Positions 26,010 to 34,723 of a DNA stretch of 64,000 bases are shown here, one piece after another; position 1 is the first letter of the stretch; each line of letters opens with the position of its first letter. The stretch covers positions 1-64,000 of the forward strand of contig NZ_QHKL01000012.1 of assembly GCF_003947415.1 (NCBI RefSeq). Direction: 5' to 3'. The position numbers were made by a program, and so were the translations under genes. A model generated the notes under the pieces. It did no database searches. It had not been told where the DNA came from and saw only the letters and a list, made by a program, of their open reading frames with translations. The DNA is from Amycolatopsis sp. WAC 01376. GTDB taxonomy: Bacteria > Actinomycetota > Actinomycetes > Mycobacteriales > Pseudonocardiaceae.

Positions 26010-27019
26010 GCCAGATCCGCCAGCAGGCCCATGTCCGCGAGGATCGCCCGTGCCGCCCTCAGCGTCGGCACCGCCTGCACGGCGCCGCTGCCCTCACCGA
26101 GCCGCAGCCCGAGGTCGAGGATCGGCTCCAGTTGGAGCGCCTTCAACGCGTACGCCTGCGACGGCTCGGTCGACCGGTGCCCGGCCAGCCACCACTGCTC
26201 GGCACCCGGCGCGATCTCGCGGGCGACGAGCGCCGCGGCCCCGGAGAACACGCCGTCGAGCAGCACCGGCACCCCGCGAACCGCCGCCTGCACGAGGAAA
26301 CCCGCCGTCGCGGCGAGACAAGCGCTGCCGAGTGACGTCAGCAGCGTGAAGGGGTCTTTCACCGCACCGGCCCTGATCAACGCGGCCTCGACGACCGAGA
26401 GCTTCCGTGCCCGCCCGTCCTCGTCGATCCCGGTGCCCGTACCGACGACGTCTTCCGGGTAAAGGCCGAGCAGCGAGGCGACCACGGCCGCGCAGATCGT
26501 CGTGTTGCCGATCCCCATGTCACCGGGGATGAGCAGATCCGCGCCGCCGTCGATCTCCTCGTCGGCGATCGCCAGCCCGTGCTCGAACGCCATGCGCGCC
26601 TCGCCCTCGGCGAGCGCGTCCTCGACGTCGATCGAACCGGAACCCCGGCGGACCTTGTGCGCGGTGACCTCGGCGGGCACGTCCGCGCCGTCCCAGTCCA
26701 CCGCGATGTCCAGCACCCGCACCTTGGCCCCGGACAGCTTGGCCAGCACACCGACGCCACTCTTCCCGGCCAGGAACACCCGGACCATCGCCGCGGTGAC
26801 CTCACGCGGATACGCCGACATGCCGGAAACCCCGTGGTCCCCGGCGAACACGACCACCCGGACGTCGTCGAGCGGCCGTGGCGGGACGACACCGTGCGCC
26901 GCGCTGAGCCAGGCGGCCAGGTCTTCGAGCCGCCCGAGCGAACCCAGCGGTTTGACCAGACCGTCGAGTCTGACGCGCGCCGCGGCTTCGGCGGCGGCGT
27001 CCGGGATGGCGATACGCAT
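26006..27019 (-). CDS. cobT: Nicotinate-nucleotide-dimethylbenzimidazole phosphoribosyltransferase CobT
   Basis: A 337-residue enzyme with KPLGSLGRLEDLAAWL near the N-terminus, VVVFAGDHGVSGMSAYP, LIPGDMGIGNTT and the C-terminal GLRLGEGSGAVQAVP whose Glu is the likely catalytic base. It makes alpha-ribazole phosphate from NaMN and dimethylbenzimidazole. It is the middle gene of the cobU-cobT-cobS operon: 8 nt after cobU, overlapping cobS by 4 nt. Confidence 0.96.
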   Translation of the reverse strand: MRIAIPDAAAEAAARVRLDGLVKPLGSLGRLEDLAAWLSAAHGVVPPRPLDDVRVVVFAGDHGVSGMSAYPREVTAAMVRVFLAGKSGVGVLAKLSGAKVRVLDIAVDWDGADVPAEVTAHKVRRGSGSIDVEDALAEGEARMAFEHGLAIADEEIDGGADLLIPGDMGIGNTTICAAVVASLLGLYPEDVVGTGTGIDEDGRARKLSVVEAALIRAGAVKDPFTLLTSLGSACLAATAGFLVQAAVRGVPVLLDGVFSGAAALVAREIAPGAEQWWLAGHRSTEPSQAYALKALQLEPILDLGLRLGEGSGAVQAVPTLRAARAILADMGLLADLA

Positions 27020-27027
27020 GGCGACTC

Positions 27028-27633
27028 CTAGGGCAGGTCCAGCATCCGTCCGGCGACGACCAGCACGGTCCGGTCGGACGCGGCGGACACCCGGTTGTTC
27101 AACGCGCCCAGCACATCACGGAACACGCGTCCGGACACCGTCGCGGGCACCACACCGCTGCCGACCTCGTTGCTGACCGCGATCACCGGCACACCTGCCT
27201 GCGCCCACGCCGCCAGGAAGTCCTCCAGCCGGTCGTCGAGCCGCCGTTCCCAGCCGTCGCGCTGCTCCCAGGCGCCGACCTCGTCGAGCACCCGGCTGAT
27301 CCAGGTGCCGAGGCAGTCGATGAGCAGCGGATGCGTCGCCGTCCGCAGCACCGTGGCCAGGTCGGTGGTCTCGACCGTCTTCCAGTTGGCCGGTCGCCGC
27401 GCCCGGTGCGCGGCCACGCGAGCGGCCCATTCCGGGTCGGCGGCGCTCGGCGGCAGCCCGGGCGCGATGTAGGTCAGGTGCGGGTGGCGGGACGCGAGCC
27501 GCTCGGCGTGGTGTGACTTCCCAGAGCGGACGCCGCCCAGTATCAGCACCTTGCCGTCGTCGCGCGAATAGCGGCGAAGTGCCCGCGCGAGGGTCTCCAG
27601 GACCCCCGCGAGGCGATGCGTCAGCTTGGTCAT
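27028..27633 (-). CDS. cobU: Adenosylcobinamide kinase / guanylyltransferase CobU
   Basis: A protein of about 201 residues from ATG 27633; ATG 27642 is the only close alternative. After an unusual roughly 28-residue N-terminal extension (THRLAGVLETLARALRRYSRDDG) comes the P-loop LILGGVRSGKSHHAERLA, then LLIDCLGTWISRVLDE and VIAVSNEVGSGVVPATVSGRVFRDVLG, all standard CobU/CobP motifs. It phosphorylates and then guanylylates adenosylcobinamide. It is divergent from cobD with just 36 bp between starts. Confidence 0.95.
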   Translation of the reverse strand: MTKLTHRLAGVLETLARALRRYSRDDGKVLILGGVRSGKSHHAERLASRHPHLTYIAPGLPPSAADPEWAARVAAHRARRPANWKTVETTDLATVLRTATHPLLIDCLGTWISRVLDEVGAWEQRDGWERRLDDRLEDFLAAWAQAGVPVIAVSNEVGSGVVPATVSGRVFRDVLGALNNRVSAASDRTVLVVAGRMLDLP

Positions 27634-27669
27634 ACCCCGCATTCTCGTGCACGCGCTACCGTTCGCCAC

Positions 27670-28602
27670 GTGCCACTCCGACAAGCCGCCACCGCAGCCG
27701 GACTCGTTACCGGTTACGTCGCCGACGCCGTGTTCGGAGATCCACGCAGGAGGCATCCGGTCGCCGGCTTCGGCCGCGCCGCGCAAGCCCTCGAACAGCG
27801 GTTTTACGCCGACTCGAAGGCGCGGGGTGCGGCGTACACCGCGATCTGCGCGGGCAGCGTCACCGGATTGGGGGTCGCGGCCCAGTTTCTGACCCGCAAC
27901 CGGCCGTTCGCCCGGTTCGCGCTCACCGCGGCGTCCACTTGGGTGGTTCTGGGCGGCAAGGGGCTCGCGGCCGAGGGCACTCACATGGCCCGGTTGCTCG
28001 ACGACGGCGATCTGCCCGGCGCGCGGCAGCGGCTCTCGCATCTCTGCGCCCGCGACGCCACCGGGCTCGACACCGGACAACTCGCGCGCGCGACCGCCGA
28101 GTCCATCGCCGAGAACACCTCGGACGCCGTCGTCGCGCCGCTGCTGTGGGGCGCGGTCGCCGGGATCCCCGGCCTGCTGGGCTATCGCGCGCTCAACACA
28201 CTCGACGCGATGGTCGGCTACCGCTCGCCGAAGTACGCGAACTTCGGCTGGGCGTCGGCGAGGACGGACGACCTGGCCAACCTGGTCCCGTCCCGGGTCG
28301 GCGCGGCACTCACCGTGGCGTCGGCGCCGCTGGCCGGCGGCTTCGCCAAACCCGCGTTCCGCATCTGGCGCCGCGACGGGAAGCACCATCCGAGCCCCAA
28401 CGCGGGCCAGGTCGAGGCCGCTTTCGCCGGCGCGCTCGGGATCAGGCTGGGAGGGACGAACAGTTACGGCGGCCGTGCCGAACGTCGTGGCGTCCTCGGC
28501 GACGGCCGCGAGCCGGAACCGGTGGACGTGCGGCGCGCGGTCCGGCTGTCGCGGGCGGTCGGCCTGGCGGCCCTCGCCGTCGCTGTGGCGGTCACGCGAT
28601 GA
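27670..28602 (+). CDS. cobD: Adenosylcobinamide-phosphate synthase CobD (CbiB)
   Basis: A 310-residue integral membrane protein from GTG 27670. It has GYVADAVFGDPRRRHPVAGFGR at the N-terminus, ATAESIAENTSDAVVAPLLWGAVAGIPGLLGYRALNTLDAMVGY in the middle and HPSPNAGQVEAAFAGALGIRLGG near the C-terminus, all diagnostic of CobD/CbiB. It attaches the aminopropanol (phosphate) arm to adenosylcobyric acid. It ends in an ATGA overlap with cobQ. The gene naming follows the Pseudomonas cob scheme. Confidence 0.95.
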   Translation: MPLRQAATAAGLVTGYVADAVFGDPRRRHPVAGFGRAAQALEQRFYADSKARGAAYTAICAGSVTGLGVAAQFLTRNRPFARFALTAASTWVVLGGKGLAAEGTHMARLLDDGDLPGARQRLSHLCARDATGLDTGQLARATAESIAENTSDAVVAPLLWGAVAGIPGLLGYRALNTLDAMVGYRSPKYANFGWASARTDDLANLVPSRVGAALTVASAPLAGGFAKPAFRIWRRDGKHHPSPNAGQVEAAFAGALGIRLGGTNSYGGRAERRGVLGDGREPEPVDVRRAVRLSRAVGLAALAVAVAVTR

Positions 28603-30059
28603 CCGGCCTGCTCATCGCGGGGACGACGTCGGACGCGGGAAAAAGCCTGGTCACCGCCGCGTTGTGCCGCTGGCTCGCGCGCCAGGGCGTGCGGGTCGCG
28701 CCGTTCAAGTCGCAGAACATGTCGAACAACTCGATGGTGTGCGCGGACGGCGCCGAGATCGGCCGCGCGCAATGGTTGCAGGCGCGGGCGGCCCGCGTCG
28801 AACCCGAAGCCGCGATGAACCCGGTGCTGCTGAAACCCGGAAGCGATCGCCGCAGCCACGTCGTCGCGCTCGGCAAACCGTTCGGCACGCTGGAAGCGGG
28901 GGAGTACGCGACCGGCAGGGCCGGTCTCGCCGAGATCGCCTTCGACACCTTCGCTTCACTGCGAAAGCGCTTCGACGTCGTGCTGTGCGAAGGCGCGGGC
29001 AGCCCGGCCGAGATCAACCTGCGCGAGGGCGACTACGTCAACATGGGACTGGCGCGGCGCTTCGGCCTGCCCGTGGTCGTCGTCGGCGACATCGACCGCG
29101 GCGGTGTCATGGCCGCGATGTTCGGCACCCTCGCCCTGCTGTCCGCCGAAGACCAGGCACTGGTCTCTGGCTGGCTGGTCAACAAGTTCCGCGGTGACGT
29201 CGGCCTGCTGCGGCCGGGACTGGAAACACTGGAGAAGCTCACCGGCCGCGAGGTCTTCGGCGTGCTGCCCTGGCTCGACCAGGTGTGGATCGACTCGGAA
29301 GACGCGCTGGCCGCCGCGGGCTGGGGCGCCTCGGGTGGGTCTCTCCGGGTCGCCGTCGTGCGGTTTCCGCGTGCCTCCAACGCGACCGACGTCGACGCGC
29401 TCGCCGCCGAGCCCGGGGTTTCGGTCGCGTTGACGGCCGATCCGGACACGGTCCGTTCCGCCGACGTGGTGATCCTGCCGGGTTCCCGCGCGACCGTGGA
29501 CGACCTGGCGTGGCTGCGTGCGCGCGGCCTGGCGGACGCCGTCCGCGCCCGGGCCGAGGCGGGACGTCCGGTACTGGGCATCTGCGGCGGCTACCAGATG
29601 CTGGCAGCCGAGATCCAGGACGACGTCGAGTCCGGCGCCGGAACGGTCCCCGGTCTCGGCTTGCTGCCGACGCGCGTCTCGTTCGGCACTGACAAGGTGC
29701 TGGCGCGGCCCACGGGCTCGTGGCGTGGGCAACCCGTGGAGGCGTACGAAATCCACCACGGCACGGTGACCGCCACCGGCCCCGCCGAGTCCTTTTTGGA
29801 CGGATGTCGGCAGGGCGCGGTGTGGGGCACGATGTGGCACGGCGCCTTCGAGAACGACGGTTTCCGCCGCGCCTGGCTTGGCGAGGTGGCGGACTGGTCA
29901 CCGGCCGACGGCGCGCCCGGATTCGGCCTGCTCCGGGAGAGCATGCTGGACCGGCTCGCCGACGCCGTCGAAGACCACGTCGACACCGAGGCTCTGCTGC
30001 GCCTGATCGAGGACGGTCCCGGCCGCGAGCTGCCTTTCGTGCCGCCTGGCGTCTCGTGA
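28599..30059 (+). CDS. cobQ: Cobyric acid synthase CobQ
   Basis: A 486-residue amidotransferase with LLIAGTTSDAGKSLVTAALC as P-loop, FKSQNMSNNSMVCADGAEIGRAQ, VLCEGAGSPAEINL, DIDRGGVMAAMFGTLAL, then a GATase-3 domain with Cys in VLGICGGYQML and a catalytic His in the GTMWHGAFEND region. It amidates side chains b, d, e and g. The start overlaps cobD by 4 nt. Its stop TGA lies within TCTCGTGAGTGGTA, the same words that begin the palindrome at 30438, so a repeat-related sequence appears to supply the end of the gene. Confidence 0.96.
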   Translation: MTGLLIAGTTSDAGKSLVTAALCRWLARQGVRVAPFKSQNMSNNSMVCADGAEIGRAQWLQARAARVEPEAAMNPVLLKPGSDRRSHVVALGKPFGTLEAGEYATGRAGLAEIAFDTFASLRKRFDVVLCEGAGSPAEINLREGDYVNMGLARRFGLPVVVVGDIDRGGVMAAMFGTLALLSAEDQALVSGWLVNKFRGDVGLLRPGLETLEKLTGREVFGVLPWLDQVWIDSEDALAAAGWGASGGSLRVAVVRFPRASNATDVDALAAEPGVSVALTADPDTVRSADVVILPGSRATVDDLAWLRARGLADAVRARAEAGRPVLGICGGYQMLAAEIQDDVESGAGTVPGLGLLPTRVSFGTDKVLARPTGSWRGQPVEAYEIHHGTVTATGPAESFLDGCRQGAVWGTMWHGAFENDGFRRAWLGEVADWSPADGAPGFGLLRESMLDRLADAVEDHVDTEALLRLIEDGPGRELPFVPPGVS

Positions 30060-30089
30060 GTGGTACCCCGGGGCCGCGGTCGTGGGGAT

Positions 30090-30142
30090 GTCGTGAAGGG
30101 CCCCTTTGAGACGTTGAAGGTCTCAAAGGGACCCTTCACGAC
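30090..30142. repeat. Palindrome, GTCGTGAAGGG family
   Basis: Arms at 30090-30112 and 30120-30142 (23 nt, one mismatch) around a 7-nt loop GTTGAAG minus shared bases. The sequence is nearly the same as the element at 10107-10163, including the GGGGATGTCGTGAAGGG entry, so the two are members of one dispersed family. Confidence 0.85.
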
Positions 30143-30226
30143 GTGAGAGCGCGACGCCGGGCCGTCGGAAGCGCTGAAGGAGCCGTCCGCTCGTCCCTAC
30201 GGCGGGTACGTCGGGATCGCGGGTCC

Positions 30227-30273
30227 GTGAAGGGCTCCTTCCCTACTCTCAGGGTAGGGAAGGAGCCCTTCAC
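30227..30273. repeat. Palindrome GTGAAGGGCTCCTTCCCTAC, 20-nt arms
   Basis: Perfect 20-nt arms at 30227-30246 and 30254-30273 around the 7-nt loop TCTCAGG. It shares the GTGAAGGG start with the 10107 and 30090 elements but has a different inner stem. Confidence 0.85.
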
Positions 30274-30437
30274 TACATGCCGGCCGGGCTGAGCCGGCCC
30301 GAGCCGAGGCTGGGGGCGTGCGGGAACGCCACCTGGAGCCTCGGCACCACAGCGACAGCGCGTGAAGGGCCCCTTCCCTCGGCTCAGGCGAGGAAACTCG
30401 GCCTTCGCAAGGGCACTGGTGCCGAGCCGATCGGGTC

Positions 30438-30478
30438 TCGTGAGTGGTAAGTGTCGTTAGAACGTCACTTACCACTCA
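30438..30478. repeat. Palindrome TCGTGAGTGGTAAGTG, CGTTAGAACG loop family
   Basis: The arm TCGTGAGTGGTAAGTG at 30438-30453 pairs with the sequence ending at 30481, and the centre is CGTT-AG-AACG with one T-T mismatch between. It has the same plan as the element at 58741-58784. It lies immediately downstream of the cbtA stop on the minus strand and could terminate that operon. Confidence 0.8.
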
Positions 30479-30484
30479 CGACCC

Positions 30485-31243
30485 CTAAGCGGTCTTGCCC
30501 GCCAACGCCTTCCCGGCCAACGCTTTCTCGGCCAAGGCCCCGAAGGTCAGGCCGAGCGCGGTCCAGAGCACCACCTGCGTGCCCATCGAGGCCAGCCGGA
30601 AGGTCCACAGCGTGGAACCCGGGAACCCGTCGGGGACTTCGTCGAACGACGGCAACAGCGCCGCCGCCACCGCGATCACCACGACGTAGCCGCCCGCGGC
30701 GATCAGGCCACCGCGCCAGGCGCCGAGCTTGTCGGCCAGCTTCCGGCCGAACGCCGCGGCGAGGATGCCGACCAGCAGCGAAAGCGCGACGAAGCCGAAG
30801 TACAGCGAAGTCCGGCTCCCGATCGTGCCCGCCTGCCCGACGGCAGGGGGATTCCCCGGGTACTTCAGGAACGGCACCAGGAACACGACCACGAAGGCGC
30901 CGCCCGCGAGGAGCGCCGCGGTCACGCGTGGCCGAAGGGTGCCGAGCCGTCCGTAGACGAAGGCGAAAGCGAGCGAGAACAGCCCGCCGACCGCGACGCC
31001 GTACAGGCCGACGCCGGTCAGCAGACCCACGGTGCTCTGCACACCGCGGGTGACGAGCTCTTCCTCGGCCTCGGCGGGAGCGTGCTCGTGGGCACCCGGC
31101 GCACTGTGCGAATGCGCGGCGGTGCCTTCGAGACCGATGGCGGTATCGACGGAAGGCTCACCGAAGAAATAGGCGAAAAGGGTCGCCAGGACACCGGCGA
31201 CCAGGCCCGCGAGCATGCCGCGGACCAGCAAGGTCCTCATCAT
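30485..31243 (-). CDS. cbtA: Cobalt transporter subunit CbtA
   Basis: A 252-residue protein with about five or six membrane spans. The N-terminus LLVRGMLAGLVAGVLATLFAYFFGEP is typical of CbtA, followed by a His-rich outside loop (AHSHSAPGAHEHAP) suited to metal capture, then GVGLYGVAVGGLFSLAFAFVYGRLG and FLVPFLKYPGNPPAVG, the family signature. It works with CbtB in predicted cobalt uptake. It is 15 nt downstream of cbtB, under the cobalamin riboswitch. Confidence 0.92.
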   Translation of the reverse strand: MMRTLLVRGMLAGLVAGVLATLFAYFFGEPSVDTAIGLEGTAAHSHSAPGAHEHAPAEAEEELVTRGVQSTVGLLTGVGLYGVAVGGLFSLAFAFVYGRLGTLRPRVTAALLAGGAFVVVFLVPFLKYPGNPPAVGQAGTIGSRTSLYFGFVALSLLVGILAAAFGRKLADKLGAWRGGLIAAGGYVVVIAVAAALLPSFDEVPDGFPGSTLWTFRLASMGTQVVLWTALGLTFGALAEKALAGKALAGKTA

Positions 31244-31258
31244 GGGGTGCTTGCCCGC

Positions 31259-31465
31259 CTAGTGGCAGGGGAAGGCCAGCAGGTGCCGGCCGTCGTGGAC
31301 GAACTCGTGGACGTACGAGTTCGCGAACACCGACACCGCACCCTGTTCGGCGCTGATGAAGTACAGCGTGATCAGCGAAAGGAGGATGACGAGCACCGCC
31401 CAGGGCAGGATCTCCCGGACGGGGATCCGGACGGGGACGGGTACTGCTGCTACCGCTTCGGACAT
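31259..31465 (-). CDS. cbtB: Cobalt transporter subunit CbtB
   Basis: A 68-residue protein with a single membrane span (ILPWAVLVILLSLITLYFISAEQGA) and a conserved His-rich C-terminus HEFVHDGRHLLAFPCH, the expected CbtB metal-binding tail. The start ATG 31465 follows GAGGAGGT at about 31475-31482. It is the first gene after a cobalamin riboswitch, so cobalt uptake should be shut off when cobalamin is plentiful. Confidence 0.93.
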   Translation of the reverse strand: MSEAVAAVPVPVRIPVREILPWAVLVILLSLITLYFISAEQGAVSVFANSYVHEFVHDGRHLLAFPCH

Positions 31466-31504
31466 GGCGGTGGGACCTCCTCGGGCTAGCGCGGCCTCTT
31501 CAGG

Positions 31505-31640
31505 GGTTACACGACGGCTCCGGGTCTGGCTTCCCCGATGGCTCGGGGTCACAGTGGCGCGACCGCGCGGATTCTCACCGCGTTCCGGGTGCCGTCGTCT
31601 GGCCGGTCGAGCGTAGGTCGCCTCGGAGCGTCCGGTCAAT
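31505..31640 (-). ncRNA. Cobalamin (B12) riboswitch upstream of cbtB-cbtA
   Basis: On the minus strand the conserved core appears in the right order: GGTGAGAATCC (31579-31569), GCCACTGTGA (31558-31549) and GGAAGCCAGAC (31534-31524), preceded by CGGCACCCGGAACGCG. These are the class-defining cobalamin riboswitch blocks. The switch ends some 30-40 nt before the GAGGAGGT ribosome-binding site of cbtB, fitting control of translation start. Outer boundaries are approximate. It is the only such element I could find in the window. Confidence 0.93.
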
Positions 31641-31776
31641 GTGACGGAACCCGATCGGCGCAGGCTCGTTACGGCGGGCATCCACCGATCGGTTGATGGC
31701 GGCTCCACCGTTGTCCGTGCCATTCGTGGCCACGCGGTTGATTCGGCGGACCCGCCCCGCGCGGCAAGGTTTTCTC

Positions 31777-32685
31777 ATGGCAATCATCGAGGTGGAAAAC
31801 CTCGTCAAGCGCTACGGCGACCACACCGCGGTGGACGGGGTCGGTTTCGCCGTCGAGCAGGGCGAGATCTTCGGCATTCTCGGCCCCAACGGGGCGGGCA
31901 AGACGACGACGGTCGAGTGCGTCGAGGGGCTGCGGGTCCCGGACGGCGGGACCATCCGGGTCTGCGGGATCGACCCGCGACGCGAAACCGGTGAGCTGCG
32001 GCAGCTGCTCGGCGCACAGCTGCAGGAAAGCGAATTGCCGGACAAGCTCGAGGTCGGCGAGGCGATGGAGCTGTACGGCTCCTTCTACCGTGAGCCTGCC
32101 GACTGGCGGGAGCTGCTCGCCACCCTCGACCTGACCGACAAGATCGGCACCCAGTTCCGCCGGTTGTCCGGCGGGCAGAAGCAACGGCTGTCGATCGCGC
32201 TCGCCCTGGTCGGCAACCCGAGGGTGGCGGTGCTCGACGAGCTCACCACCGGCCTGGACCCGCAGGCCCGCCGTGACGCGTGGGACCTGATCGAACGCGT
32301 CCGCGAGCGCGGCGTCACGATCCTGCTGGTCACGCACTTCATGGAGGAAGCGGAACGACTGTGCGACCGGCTCGCGGTGATCGACTCCGGCCGGGTCGTC
32401 GCGCTCGACACCCCGGCCGGGCTGGTCGCCGGCGTCGACGACCGGCAGCGTATCCGGTTCCGTCCTTCCGCCCCGCTGGACCACTCCGTGCTGACCGCGC
32501 TGCCCGAGGTCACCTCGGTCGGCCGCGCGGGCGACCAGCTCGTCGTGACCGGCACCGGGAACCTGCTGCTCGCCGTCACCACCGTGCTCGCCCGCAACCA
32601 GGTCACCGCGGCGGGCCTCCGTGTCGAGCAGGCGTCGCTGGACGACGCGTTCGTCGCGCTCACCGGCCGCACCATCGACTCCTGA
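31777..32685 (+). CDS. ABC transporter ATP-binding protein
   Basis: A 302-residue ATPase from ATG 31777. Walker A GPNGAGKTTT is at about 36-45, the signature LSGGQKQRLSIALAL at about 132-146, and Walker B VAVLDELTTGLDP. The Walker B Glu is followed by Leu (DEL rather than DEP), a common variant in this subgroup. A C-terminal domain of about 80 residues follows. It forms an exporter with the permease 10 nt downstream and is the first gene of a four-gene operon with a histidine kinase and response regulator, similar in plan to peptide- or antibiotic-sensing export modules. Confidence 0.92.
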   Translation: MAIIEVENLVKRYGDHTAVDGVGFAVEQGEIFGILGPNGAGKTTTVECVEGLRVPDGGTIRVCGIDPRRETGELRQLLGAQLQESELPDKLEVGEAMELYGSFYREPADWRELLATLDLTDKIGTQFRRLSGGQKQRLSIALALVGNPRVAVLDELTTGLDPQARRDAWDLIERVRERGVTILLVTHFMEEAERLCDRLAVIDSGRVVALDTPAGLVAGVDDRQRIRFRPSAPLDHSVLTALPEVTSVGRAGDQLVVTGTGNLLLAVTTVLARNQVTAAGLRVEQASLDDAFVALTGRTIDS

Positions 32686-32695
32686 GGAGAACACC

Positions 32696-33436
32696 ATGTC
32701 CGCGCTCGCCAGGCTCACCGTCGCCGAGACCAAACTCTTCTTCCGTGAGCCGATGCTCGTGTTCTTCGTGCTCGCGTTCCCCCCGCTCCTGCTCGTCGTT
32801 CTCGGCGCGTTCCCCGCGATGCGGGAACCCAGCCCGGACCTCGGTGGCGCCAGGGCGATCACCCTGTATCTGCCGATCATCGTCACGATGGGCCTCGCCA
32901 TGTTCGCGCTCAACAGCGTGTCCCAGCTGCTCGCTACCTACCGGGAGAAGGGTGTGCTGCGGCGCATGCGGACCACCCCGGTCAAACCGCACCTCATGCT
33001 CGGCGCGCAGCTGCTGATGTCCACGATCATGTCCGTCGCGACGATGCTGGTCGTGCTGGCCATCGGCAGGGTGATGTACGACGTGGGCCTGCCCCGGCAG
33101 CTGCCCGCATACCTGGTCGGGTACCTGCTGACGGCGCTCGCGATGTTCGCGATCGGCCTGCTCGTCGCCTCCGTCGCGCCGACCGGGAAGAGCGCGGGCG
33201 CGATCGGGACCCTGCTGTTCTTCCCGATCCTGTTCTTCGCCGGTCTTTGGGTGCCGCGCGCCGAGATGAACGACGTCCTGCGGAAGATCAGCGACTTCTC
33301 CCCGCTGGGCGCCGGCGTGCAATCATTGCAGGACGCCGCCGCCGGTCACTGGCCGCAACCACTGCAGGTGGCGGTCTTGCTGGGGTGGACGATCGTGGCA
33401 GGCGGGCCGGCCGCCCGGTACTTCCGCTGGGAGTGA
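32696..33436 (+). CDS. ABC-2 type transporter permease
   Basis: A 246-residue membrane protein starting at ATG 32696 behind GAGGAGA. About six spans are visible: PMLVFFVLAFPPLLLVVLGAF, LPIIVTMGLAMFALNSVSQ, MSTIMSVATMLVVLAIGRV, YLLTALAMFAIGLLVASVAP, IGTLLFFPILFFAGLWVP and a C-terminal one. YREKGVLRRMRTTPVKP is the canonical ABC-2 cytoplasmic loop. It is the partner of the upstream ATPase; the substrate is unknown. Confidence 0.92.
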   Translation: MSALARLTVAETKLFFREPMLVFFVLAFPPLLLVVLGAFPAMREPSPDLGGARAITLYLPIIVTMGLAMFALNSVSQLLATYREKGVLRRMRTTPVKPHLMLGAQLLMSTIMSVATMLVVLAIGRVMYDVGLPRQLPAYLVGYLLTALAMFAIGLLVASVAPTGKSAGAIGTLLFFPILFFAGLWVPRAEMNDVLRKISDFSPLGAGVQSLQDAAAGHWPQPLQVAVLLGWTIVAGGPAARYFRWE

Positions 33437-33439
33437 GTG

Positions 33440-34723
33440 GTGAGCATCGAAGCGGAGCTGCGTGCGGAGTTCGACCGCTGGGAACGGGTCGAGACGGCGG
33501 TCTTCAAGGTCCTTCCGTACATCCTGCTGGCGGTCGGTGTTCTCATCTCGGTGCTGCTGCCGATCTGGCGGGTGCCGGTTCAGCTGCCGACGGTGCTCGC
33601 GCTTTCGGCCGGGATTCTGGCCTGGTCGTTCTGGTTCCACACGCTTCACCCGGAATGGCACCGGAACGGCCCGCTGATGGGCCTGTACTACACGGGACTG
33701 ATGGTGCTGACGGCCTCCTTGGTCGCGATAGCGCCGTGGTACGGCCTGTTCGCCTTCATCGGCTACCCCCAGGCGTTCCATTATCTGAAGGGGCGCTGGC
33801 GGTACGCGGGGGTCGCGGCCACGTCCGTGATCTCGGCGGTGGCGTACCTGGGCGGGCTGAGGGGTATCCGAGACGAGGACATGTGGGTGGCGTGGGCGGC
33901 GCTCAGCGTGGTCATCACCGTGCTGGCCGGGGCCTTCTCCCATATCGCCGAGCAGTCCGATCAGCGCAACCTCAAGCAGAAGCAGGCGCTCGTCGAGTTG
34001 CACGAGGCGAACGCCAGGCTGGAAGCGGCGCTGGAGGAGAACGCCGGCTTGCACGCCCAGCTGCTGGTCCAGGCACGCGAGGCCGGGGTGCTCGACGAGC
34101 GGCAGCGGATCGCCAGGGACATCCACGACACGTTGGCTCAGGGCCTGGCAGGCATCCTCGCCCAGCTCCAGGCCGCCGAGCAGACCTTGGCCGAGCCCCC
34201 GGCGCTGCGACGGCACCTGACGAACGCGATGGACCTCGCGAGGGAAAGCCTGACCGAGGCACGCCGGACGGTGCACGCGGTGCAGCCGGAGCCGCTCGCC
34301 GAGGGCAGGCTCCAGGACGCGATCGGCGAGGTGGCCAGACGCTGGTCGGAGGTGAACCACATCGACGCGGTGCTGACCACCACCGGCGACCCCCGGCCGA
34401 TGCACGCCGACGTCGAGGTGACGCTGCTCCGGGCCGCGCAGGAAGCACTGGCCAACGTGGCCAAACACGCGAAGGCGGGCCGAGTCGGCCTGACCCTGTC
34501 GTACATGGAGGATCTGGTGACGCTCGATGTGCGCGACGACGGGGTGGGCTTCGAGCCCACTGCCAAGCGCGCCAACGGTTCCGCCCACGGCGGGTTCGGG
34601 CTGGCCGGTATGCGGCAGCGCGTGCAGCGCCTGGCCGGACGGCTCGACATCGAGTCGGAGCCGGGTGGGGGCACCGCGATCTCGGCTTCCGTGCCGGCGA
34701 TCACGGCCGGAGCCGAGCGATGA
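33440..34723 (+). CDS. Sensor histidine kinase (HisKA_3, NarL/DesK type)
   Basis: A kinase of about 427 residues from GTG 33440, with GGAG at 33430-33433 placed correctly; GTG 33437 is adjacent. Four to six membrane spans fill residues about 20-175, with no large extracytoplasmic domain, suggesting intramembrane sensing. A coiled coil (QKQALVELHEANARLEAALEEN) precedes the dimerisation domain ERQRIARDIHDTLAQGLAGI with phospho-His at about 229. The HATPase_c domain contains ALANVAKHAKAGRV (N box), VRDDGVGFEP and GGFGLAGMRQRV. It ends with ATGA overlapping its response regulator. Confidence 0.93.
   Translation: MSIEAELRAEFDRWERVETAVFKVLPYILLAVGVLISVLLPIWRVPVQLPTVLALSAGILAWSFWFHTLHPEWHRNGPLMGLYYTGLMVLTASLVAIAPWYGLFAFIGYPQAFHYLKGRWRYAGVAATSVISAVAYLGGLRGIRDEDMWVAWAALSVVITVLAGAFSHIAEQSDQRNLKQKQALVELHEANARLEAALEENAGLHAQLLVQAREAGVLDERQRIARDIHDTLAQGLAGILAQLQAAEQTLAEPPALRRHLTNAMDLARESLTEARRTVHAVQPEPLAEGRLQDAIGEVARRWSEVNHIDAVLTTTGDPRPMHADVEVTLLRAAQEALANVAKHAKAGRVGLTLSYMEDLVTLDVRDDGVGFEPTAKRANGSAHGGFGLAGMRQRVQRLAGRLDIESEPGGGTAISASVPAITAGAER

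Larger units (their letters stand above)
30060..30484. other. Convergent gap of 425 bp filled with palindromes
   Basis: No gene was found. At least three clear hairpins (30090-30142, 30227-30273, 30438-30478) lie between cobQ and the convergent cbtA. A degraded hairpin at about 30362-30412 starts with GTGAAGGGCCCCTTCCCTC and has a poorly matching second arm. The gap looks like a site where different palindromic elements have accumulated. Confidence 0.7.
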
